NCBI GenBank assembly: GCA_017456015.1
Contig: JAFTLL010000013.1
Location: 1 to 11,185 of the forward strand
Reading direction: 5' to 3'
DNA length: 11,185 nucleotides
Source: Clostridia bacterium
GTDB lineage: Bacteria > Bacillota_A > Clostridia > Oscillospirales > Acutalibacteraceae
Notes under the pieces: generated by a model
What the model saw: only the letters and a program-made list of their open reading frames with translations
What the model was told of the DNA's origin: nothing
The model's database searches: none
Shown here: positions 6,184 to 11,185 of the stretch, piece after piece
How the letters are laid out: the number at the start of each line of letters is the position of its first letter
Position numbering within the stretch: position 1 is the stretch's first letter
Translations under genes and position numbers: made by a program

Positions 6184-7881
6184 TTACCTTATAACTCTCA
6201 GTTTTTCAAGTACTTTTAATAATTTTTTTCCTTTTGGGAGTGAAATTATGTCATTTTTATCAATTGTACGCGTCAGAATTATTAAAATTGCATAAACAAT
6301 TACCGCAACGACAATTGAAGTGAGGGTTGACAATCGCAATGAAATACCACTGTTTTTTAAAAGTATAGACACCGACAATGCAGATAAACCGCAAAGCAAT
6401 GCGCATATCATCGGCTTTACGGCAACGGTAAAGAGACGAACCTTAACCTTTGTATAACGCAGAACACAGATATAATTTGCAATACAGATATAGGAATAAC
6501 AGGCAATCGTCCCGATAGCGGCGCCCGTAATATTAATATCCGGTATGCCGACCAGAATATAATTTAAAACGATTTTTAAAATTACACCAATCGCCATGTT
6601 TTTCACCGGAACAGTTTGCTTCCCTATCCCCTGCAAGATATTGGTCAAAGGTCCGGTAATACCTGCAAAAATGGCTGTTAAGCCCAGTATTTGAAGTGAC
6701 GGCGTCGCAATAATAACACCATACGGATTTTGCGGATACAAAACATTTAAAATTCCGTTCGCAAGGAAAAGCATACCAAAACCTGCCGGCATCGCAATGA
6801 GCGAAGCCGTTTTTATGATGGTTTCGAGATTGGTTCGCAGTGCTGTCTTATCCTTCTGTGTCCATGCCGTTGCCAACACGGGTATTGCACTAACCCCCAT
6901 TACCGATGTAATCGAAGGTACAAGATTATAAACTGAATATGCTAAGCCTTTATAGCATCCGTAAAGTGCGGTTGGTATTTCGTTTGTTTTCAAATCCCGC
7001 GAAGCGATTAAATCGCTGAAAACAGAATAAATATAACTCGTGTGATTCGTAACCAATGTTTTTAGTTGCATACGAACCATTAAAACATCAACCAGATTGG
7101 CAACCTGTGTTACAAGCGAACCAATGACAATCGGGACAGAAATGAAAAGCAGCTTTTTAAATAGCTCTTTCCCTGCCATCGGTTCCGGGGATTCTGCCAG
7201 TTCCTCTGCTGTAATACCGTCACCGACTTTTTTGTGGCGAATAAATAAAAAGAAAAATCCGGTGAAGCAGCTCATCGAAACACCAGCTAAGGCGGCTGCG
7301 GCTGCAAAAGCCGCTGTCGATGTAGTTAAATTGCCGCAAATTTTAATGGTTATAATGGCAAATCCATAACCGAAAACCAACCTTGCAGTTGCTTGCAAAA
7401 CCGAAGCAAGCGCTGTGGGGTTCATATTGCGCATGCCTTCATAATATCCCATATAAGAAGAAAGCATACAGCAAAAGAGTAAAGAAGGCGCGATGGCAAA
7501 AATACTGTAAATATCCTTAATATCGCCGGTGTACAGTGCAAAAGGATAGGCACACAAAAGCATAAGAGCAAAGCCTAAAAGTCCTGTGACCCAAAAGGCG
7601 CGTTTGGCCACCTGTAAGGTTTTACGAACATCCTTGAAACGCTTTTGTGCCGCAAATTCCGCCACAATGCGAGAAATAGCAATCGGGAAACCCGCCATTG
7701 ACAAGGAATATATCGGCAAATATAAATCGTAGGCGGTGGAATAATACCCCATTCCGGTTTCGCCGATAAGGTTGGCCAGTGGTATACGAAAAATTGCACC
7801 CAATACCTTAACCAAAGCGGTGGCAAAGACAAGGATTGCCGCGCCTTGTAAAAATGTATGTTGTCGTCTTTTATTTTCCAT
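6184..7881 (-). CDS. SpoVB/YabM-like polysaccharide (lipid-linked) flippase
   Basis: A 565-residue polytopic membrane protein of the MOP/MVF superfamily (MurJ, SpoVB, YabM, Wzx), expected to move lipid-linked envelope precursors across the membrane. The N-terminus is typical: a short basic lead, then FLQGAAILVFATALVKVLGA and IFRIPLANLIGETGMGYY (about 32-49). Many hydrophobic segments follow, consistent with about 14 helices, with a basic C-terminal tail. It is somewhat longer than Bacillus YabM or SpoVB (about 520-530). Position just before mazG makes it the counterpart of yabM, but a role in spore cortex versus vegetative envelope cannot be decided from sequence. ATG 7879-7881 has no good ribosome binding site and lies 10 bases after the nucleosidase stop, suggesting translational coupling. 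Confidence 0.9.
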   Translation of the reverse strand: MENKRRQHTFLQGAAILVFATALVKVLGAIFRIPLANLIGETGMGYYSTAYDLYLPIYSLSMAGFPIAISRIVAEFAAQKRFKDVRKTLQVAKRAFWVTGLLGFALMLLCAYPFALYTGDIKDIYSIFAIAPSLLFCCMLSSYMGYYEGMRNMNPTALASVLQATARLVFGYGFAIITIKICGNLTTSTAAFAAAAALAGVSMSCFTGFFFLFIRHKKVGDGITAEELAESPEPMAGKELFKKLLFISVPIVIGSLVTQVANLVDVLMVRMQLKTLVTNHTSYIYSVFSDLIASRDLKTNEIPTALYGCYKGLAYSVYNLVPSITSVMGVSAIPVLATAWTQKDKTALRTNLETIIKTASLIAMPAGFGMLFLANGILNVLYPQNPYGVIIATPSLQILGLTAIFAGITGPLTNILQGIGKQTVPVKNMAIGVILKIVLNYILVGIPDINITGAAIGTIACYSYICIANYICVLRYTKVKVRLFTVAVKPMICALLCGLSALSVSILLKNSGISLRLSTLTSIVVAVIVYAILIILTRTIDKNDIISLPKGKKLLKVLEKLRVIR

Positions 7882-7891
7882 GGCTTTAAAT

Positions 7892-8605
7892 TTACACTTC
7901 CCAACTGTTTAACAAGGATTCAATCCATTTGACCGATAATGTCATCCATGTTTGCTTGTCCATAACCGAAGTTTGATATGTTTTTGCGGCTTGGTCATCG
8001 GCACCGTCCGAAATGCGACGTATACTGATATAGGGCACAGAAAAGTCATGACATACCGAGGCAATGGCAGCCGTTTCCATGTCGCAGCAAAAGGCATTCC
8101 AGCGCCGAACCAAAGTTTCAGCCTTGCGGCTGTCACTCACAAAAGAATCGCCGCTGACCATAACACCGGCCTTGCAGGGATATTTTGTTTGAAAATCCTT
8201 TGTTAATCGGACATCTGGTTCATAAAAACTTACCTGTCCCGGTTTTTCGCCCGGTGCGTAGCCAATGGCTGTCAAATCAAAATCATGCTCAACAAAACCG
8301 GTTCCAACTACAATCTCGCCGACGCAAACGCCGGATAGCCCGCCGGACAAGCCGCAATTCACCATCAAGTTCACATTTTCAACAGCACAAAGATAGGTAG
8401 ACAGGGTTGCCGCATTCACCTTACCGATACCACAGTAAACGGCGATAATTTCCATCTTTCTCTCTTCGCCGGAAAGGATATAGCGCACAGCCGGCCGATT
8501 TAAAATGCGAATAGCCTTGCCACCCTTATCCTGACAATAAGCCGAGACGGGTGCAAATTCTGCGTCATCCGCAATAACGAGTCCGATTTTCAGTGTTTTT
8601 TCCAT
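7892..8605 (-). CDS. mtnN: MTA/SAH nucleosidase-like protein (PNP/UDP phosphorylase superfamily)
   Basis: A 237-residue member of the nucleoside phosphorylase superfamily, most like 5'-methylthioadenosine/S-adenosylhomocysteine nucleosidase, which splits adenine from these SAM by-products. Residues expected for that activity can be aligned: an acidic residue equivalent to the E. coli general acid (E16 here), SGDSF (151-155), the ribose-binding MET (M176-E177) and the catalytic Asp in SDGAD (D200). The N-terminal motif reads IADDAEF rather than the usual GAMEEE type, and the GxG region reads CGIGKVNAA (58-66), as in the family. Related futalosine or adenosylhopane nucleosidases cannot be excluded. 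ATG 8603-8605 has only a weak AGG-type site. It lies 11 bases after the 90-residue gene. Confidence 0.78.
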   Translation of the reverse strand: MEKTLKIGLVIADDAEFAPVSAYCQDKGGKAIRILNRPAVRYILSGEERKMEIIAVYCGIGKVNAATLSTYLCAVENVNLMVNCGLSGGLSGVCVGEIVVGTGFVEHDFDLTAIGYAPGEKPGQVSFYEPDVRLTKDFQTKYPCKAGVMVSGDSFVSDSRKAETLVRRWNAFCCDMETAAIASVCHDFSVPYISIRRISDGADDQAAKTYQTSVMDKQTWMTLSVKWIESLLNSWEV

Positions 8606-8616
8606 ACAACGCCTGC

Positions 8617-8889
8617 CTATTTTAAATTTTCAATTTTTTCGTTTAAGGCGGAAATTTCTTTTAACTTTTCTTTGATTTTTTCGATGGTCCCGGCAGCAAA
8701 ATCACTTTTTGAATCCTCTTGCAAAGCATTATAATAGGCTATCCCAAGGTCTCTGTAAAGCTTATCCAATTCGTGTTTTGAAATTGAAAGGTCGAACTTT
8801 ACTTTTTGCTGATTAACAAATTTTCCGGTTTTTTCTCCGGCAAGATTGAGTGCATCCTTTGTTTTGTTTAAAATTTCATCGAATTCCAT
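8617..8889 (-). CDS. Hypothetical 90-residue coiled-coil protein
   Basis: I do not recognise a named family with confidence. The 90-residue protein has no transmembrane segment and no signal peptide. It appears almost entirely helical, with an N-terminal amphipathic stretch (FDEILNKTKDALNLAGEKTG), a middle stretch with SKHELDKLYRDLGIAYYNAL (about 37-56) and a C-terminal Lys/Glu coiled coil (IEKIKEKLKEISALNEKIENLK). The 'LDKLYRDLGxAYY' pattern recalls N-terminal regions of short Clostridia proteins that often end in a zinc ribbon, but there are no cysteines here, so any ribbon is missing. ATG 8887-8889 has a strong AAGGAG 7 bases upstream, so it is well translated. It sits 12 bases after hemZ and 11 bases before the nucleosidase, clearly within the operon. 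Confidence 0.85.
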   Translation of the reverse strand: MEFDEILNKTKDALNLAGEKTGKFVNQQKVKFDLSISKHELDKLYRDLGIAYYNALQEDSKSDFAAGTIEKIKEKLKEISALNEKIENLK

Positions 8890-8901
8890 AACAATACTCC
8901 T

Positions 8902-10362
8902 TTATTCTAAAATTTTATATTTTTCGTAAAACGCTTTGATTTGCCCTTTTCGGGAGAGGATTTCCGAGAAACGGTGAATATACTCATAAGGGTACTTGAA
9001 ATTAAATGTTCGCTCAATCAGATTCTTCTCCGGTACGCGCAATTTTGTAACCGCAGAAGCGCCGCAGGCCAATATCGTATGGGTTTCATCCATAATATAA
9101 ACATTATACAGACCGCTATACCCCGACTTTGCGTAACCGACATTTTCCAAGTTGCCAACAGTTTTACTCTGCCTATACATATAATACGGCAAATAGTATG
9201 CGTTTGTCAAACTTTGGCGCGCATAATCCACCATTTGTTTTACCGTTTCCCCTTGTGCAAAGTTGTCATACTCTCGGTTTTTATTTAACTCTGAGGCACG
9301 TTTCATCGCCAAAGTATGTACTGTAATACTTTGCGGTGACAATTTTATCGCGGCATCTATGCTTTTTTCAAAATTAGATAAATTTTCCCCTGACAGACCG
9401 GCAATCAAGTCCATATTGATATGCTGAATACCGCAAGCCGAAGCAATATCAAAAGCATTATAGACATCAGCAACCGTGTGACGGCGACCGATAGCCACAA
9501 GGGTTTTATCGTGAAAAGTTTGCGGATTGATGCTGATACGTGACACTCCATAATCGGTAAGAGCACGCAGCTTATCCGCCGTGATGGTTTCGGGTCTGCC
9601 CGCCTCAAACGTAAACTCCTCACAAGAGGAAAGGTCAAATTCGGTATAAATTACCCGAAGCAGCTCCCGAATTTGCTCAGCAGAAAGTACAGAAGGCGTA
9701 CCGCCGCCGATATAAACGGTAGATAACTGCAAATTTAAATCTTTCACAATTTGCGCGGTGTGGCGCAATTCTTCTGCTAACAGCTGCAAATATTGTGGCA
9801 ACAAAACGGCAGCCTTATCGACCGAATGGGAAACAAAAGAACAGTAAGCGCACCGGCTGGGACAAAACGGAATCGAAACATACAAACTGAAAGCACGCCG
9901 ACCGGAGCGTTTCACAATAGATTGTTCGCTCTCTGCGCAAACGGCACAAAGCGAAATTTTCTGCGGGTCGACCAGAAGGGTGTCCTTAAAATAGCGTTCG
10001 GTTGCCTCTTTCCCGTTTTCAGCCCACAAGCGCGAAAAGAGTTTGGCGGGACGAACACCGGTAAGAATACCCCAAGGTTGTTCGTAACCGGAATAAGCAC
10101 AAAGCAAGCGGTAAAGGGTTTGCGCGACAACCAACTCCTGCTCTTTTTCACCTGCGTCGGGTGAAAAAGCAGACGTTTCTTCCATTTTAACATGGTTAAT
10201 TTGCAGACGAGCCGATACCGTAAAGTTTTCAACGGTTGTGCTGATACCGTCCTCCTCCGGCGGCAAAGCGTCGGAAAAGCGGAATTTAGCAAAAGGAAAA
10301 AAGGCTCTGGCGAGCTTTTCCGTTTCATATAAAAAAGAATGACCGATGGTTGCAAAAATCAT
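8902..10362 (-). CDS. hemZ: HemZ-type radical SAM coproporphyrinogen dehydrogenase-like protein
   Basis: A 486-residue radical SAM protein of the HemN/HemZ group. The 4Fe-4S binding motif is C167-x3-C171-x2-C174 in SIPFCPSRCAYCSF. It is followed by the SAM-contacting YIGGGTPS (218-225), then FEAGRPETI (262-270), RISINPQTF (284-292) and the HINMDLIAGL strand typical of HemN relatives. The HemZ-specific N-terminal domain (1-160) contains GILTGVRPAKL. HemN oxidatively decarboxylates coproporphyrinogen III; the actual substrate of clostridial HemZ is uncertain, and no other haem genes are visible. ATG 10360-10362 overlaps the upstream stop as ATGA. The reading frame stays open to 10455, but those 31 codons lie inside the upstream gene. 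An internal perfect inverted repeat lies at 10143-10169. Confidence 0.92.
   Translation of the reverse strand: MIFATIGHSFLYETEKLARAFFPFAKFRFSDALPPEEDGISTTVENFTVSARLQINHVKMEETSAFSPDAGEKEQELVVAQTLYRLLCAYSGYEQPWGILTGVRPAKLFSRLWAENGKEATERYFKDTLLVDPQKISLCAVCAESEQSIVKRSGRRAFSLYVSIPFCPSRCAYCSFVSHSVDKAAVLLPQYLQLLAEELRHTAQIVKDLNLQLSTVYIGGGTPSVLSAEQIRELLRVIYTEFDLSSCEEFTFEAGRPETITADKLRALTDYGVSRISINPQTFHDKTLVAIGRRHTVADVYNAFDIASACGIQHINMDLIAGLSGENLSNFEKSIDAAIKLSPQSITVHTLAMKRASELNKNREYDNFAQGETVKQMVDYARQSLTNAYYLPYYMYRQSKTVGNLENVGYAKSGYSGLYNVYIMDETHTILACGASAVTKLRVPEKNLIERTFNFKYPYEYIHRFSEILSRKGQIKAFYEKYKILE
10143..10169. repeat. Intragenic perfect inverted repeat in hemZ
   Basis: CTTTTTCACC and GGTGAAAAAG form a perfect 10-bp stem around a 7-base loop. 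It falls in the codons for residues about 73-83 of HemZ, a probable linker in the N-terminal domain. It could fold in the mRNA; no T-tract follows on either strand, so it does not look like a terminator. Confidence 0.6.
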
Positions 10363-10997
10363 AGATTCACCAAATACGGGTTGTATTTTTTCTCGCGGGC
10401 CATTGTGGTTTCCGGGCCATGACCACTGTATATGCGATAGTCCAAATTGCCGCAATACTCCACAATTTTTTTCAATGAGCCGGTTAATTCGCTGAAACTT
10501 CCGCCGAAAAAGTCGGTTCTGCCTACCGAATTAGCAAAAAGCGTATCACCCGAAAAAATCGTATCACCGATAGCAAAGCAAAACCCGCCCACCGTATGAC
10601 CCGGCGTGTGTATACAGCGAATTTCATTGCTTCCAAAAGGAAGGTTATTCCCATCATGCAACAAAATATCCGGTGCGGCAAAATGCGCAGTTGATGGGTA
10701 TGCATCGGCCATTTGCGAGGAAAGATTAAGCCGGTCATTGTTATAAGCGTCGGCATCAGCAGCACCAATACAAACCGGCGCACTCGTAATCTGTCGTAGT
10801 TTTTCTGCGGCGCAAATATGGTCAAAATGACCGTGTGTTAATAGGATGTACCGTACTGTATTTTTATGTGCCTCAACCCATTCTTCCATTGTGAAGTCGG
10901 GATAACCGGGGTCAATGACAAGTGCTGCTCCATCGTTCTCAACCAAATAACAATTGGCTTCAAGAGGACCTAATGGCAATGTGGTAATTTGCATCAT
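10359..10997 (-). CDS. MBL-fold metallo-hydrolase (glyoxalase II-like)
   Basis: A 212-residue cytoplasmic metallo-beta-lactamase-fold hydrolase. Metal ligands are all visible: THGHFDH (H55, H57, D59, H60), H134 in TPGHT, D151 in FSGDTLF and H193 in SGHGPET, the binuclear-metal set of the glyoxalase II-like group. VIDPG (27-31) is also typical. At about 210 residues it lacks the long C-terminal helical extension of true glyoxalase II, so a thioesterase on hydroxyacyl-thiols is only a general prediction. Two adjacent ATG codons (10997 and 10994) are possible; GGAG lies 5 and 8 bases before them, which slightly favours the second. It starts one base after the dtd stop and overlaps hemZ by four bases. 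Confidence 0.92.
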   Translation of the reverse strand: MMQITTLPLGPLEANCYLVENDGAALVIDPGYPDFTMEEWVEAHKNTVRYILLTHGHFDHICAAEKLRQITSAPVCIGAADADAYNNDRLNLSSQMADAYPSTAHFAAPDILLHDGNNLPFGSNEIRCIHTPGHTVGGFCFAIGDTIFSGDTLFANSVGRTDFFGGSFSELTGSLKKIVEYCGNLDYRIYSGHGPETTMAREKKYNPYLVNL

Positions 10998-10998
10998 G

Positions 10999-11185
10999 TT
11001 ATCTCCAAATTGCTGTATTTAAAATTATGTTAATCGGACCGTCACAAAAGGCGTTAACCTTCATATCCGCGCCGAAGACACCGGTTTCCACTTCTATGAT
11101 ACCGTTTTTCCGCAAATTATCTGCAAAACGCATGTACATTTCATTCGCCTGCTGTGGTAGCATGGCATGAGAAAATGAAGGGCGA
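10999..11185 (-). CDS. dtd: D-aminoacyl-tRNA deacylase Dtd, C-terminal part
   Basis: The last 61 residues of a gene entering from the right edge on the minus strand; the stop is TAA 10999-11001. The segment RPSFSHAMLPQQANEMY, then RFADNLRKNG, then VETGVFGADMKV matches the C-terminal half of Dtd, the dimeric enzyme that removes D-amino acids mischarged on tRNA (with glycyl-tRNA also a substrate). The catalytic SQ-x-T-L motif would be upstream, outside the window. The Gly-Pro of the cis-proline motif is present (11035-11040), but the flanking residues read CDGPIN where I would expect something like NDGPVT. The gene precedes the MBL hydrolase and hemZ in an order seen in other Clostridia, as I recall. 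Confidence 0.88.
   Translation of the reverse strand, partial: RPSFSHAMLPQQANEMYMRFADNLRKNGIIEVETGVFGADMKVNAFCDGPINIILNTAIWR

Noticed and set aside
7391..7412. Inverted repeat GCTTGC/GCAAGC within the flippase gene
   Set aside because: A 6-bp match with a 9-base loop in coding sequence is expected by chance, and nothing around it suggests a function.
10363..10455. Longer HemZ start at 10455
   Set aside because: The extra 31 codons lie inside the MBL gene in another frame and encode no HemZ-like sequence. The ATGA overlap at 10359-10362 gives a natural start at the family's usual length.
1..11185. A novel defence, toxin-antitoxin or mobile system
   Set aside because: All complete genes but one match conserved housekeeping, sporulation or division families in a familiar order. 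There are no transposase, integrase, toxin-like pairs, direct repeats or spacer arrays, and no patch of clearly foreign composition.

Overview
The window is a densely packed chromosomal segment from what looks like a spore-forming Clostridia-class Firmicute, probably near the Ruminococcaceae/Oscillospiraceae. This rests on the clostridial form of the yab sporulation/division cluster (a YabM/SpoVB-like flippase, MazG, HU, RqcP, YabP, YabQ, DivIC, an S1-domain YabR-like protein), a HemZ-type radical SAM protein, class I split fumarase, AGGAGG-type ribosome binding sites and moderate GC content. Taxonomy below class level is inference. I see no mobile element, CRISPR array, tRNA, rRNA or riboswitch.

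The layout is almost entirely one-directional. From position 11185 down to 181 every gene is on the minus strand. In order of transcription they are: dtd (3' end only), an MBL-fold hydrolase, hemZ, a 90-residue unknown, an MTA/SAH nucleosidase-like gene, a SpoVB/YabM-like flippase, mazG, HU, rqcP, yabP, yabQ, divIC, a yabR-like S1 gene, the fumarase alpha subunit, a THUMP methyltransferase and a DagK-type lipid kinase. Gaps range from short overlaps to about 77 bases. The only plus-strand gene is the 3' end of a small DUF6514-like protein (1-216), which runs head-on into the lipid kinase and shares 36 bases with it.

Functionally the row divides into three blocks. The upstream block holds housekeeping and quality-control enzymes: D-aminoacyl-tRNA deacylase, a glyoxalase-II-like hydrolase, HemZ and the nucleosidase. 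The middle block carries envelope, sporulation, nucleoid, ribosome-rescue and division functions. The downstream block holds fumarase alpha, a 23S rRNA methyltransferase candidate and a lipid kinase. Internal signals cut the row into sub-units: a strong hairpin terminator after HU, a weaker one before HU, a hairpin terminator after the S1 gene, and a near-consensus vegetative promoter just before divIC. That promoter would let the division gene be transcribed independently of the sporulation genes upstream of it.

Most of the region is recognisable and conserved. I did not find a convincing undescribed system. The points most worth a second look are the divIC promoter buried in the end of yabQ, a hairpin overlapping the yabP ribosome binding site, a fumarase alpha subunit with no beta subunit beside it, the altered C-terminal motif of Dtd, and the uncharacterised 90-residue coiled-coil protein. 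Several start codons were moved from the longest possible reading frame to better-supported internal starts (fumarase alpha, divIC, HU, mazG, hemZ).
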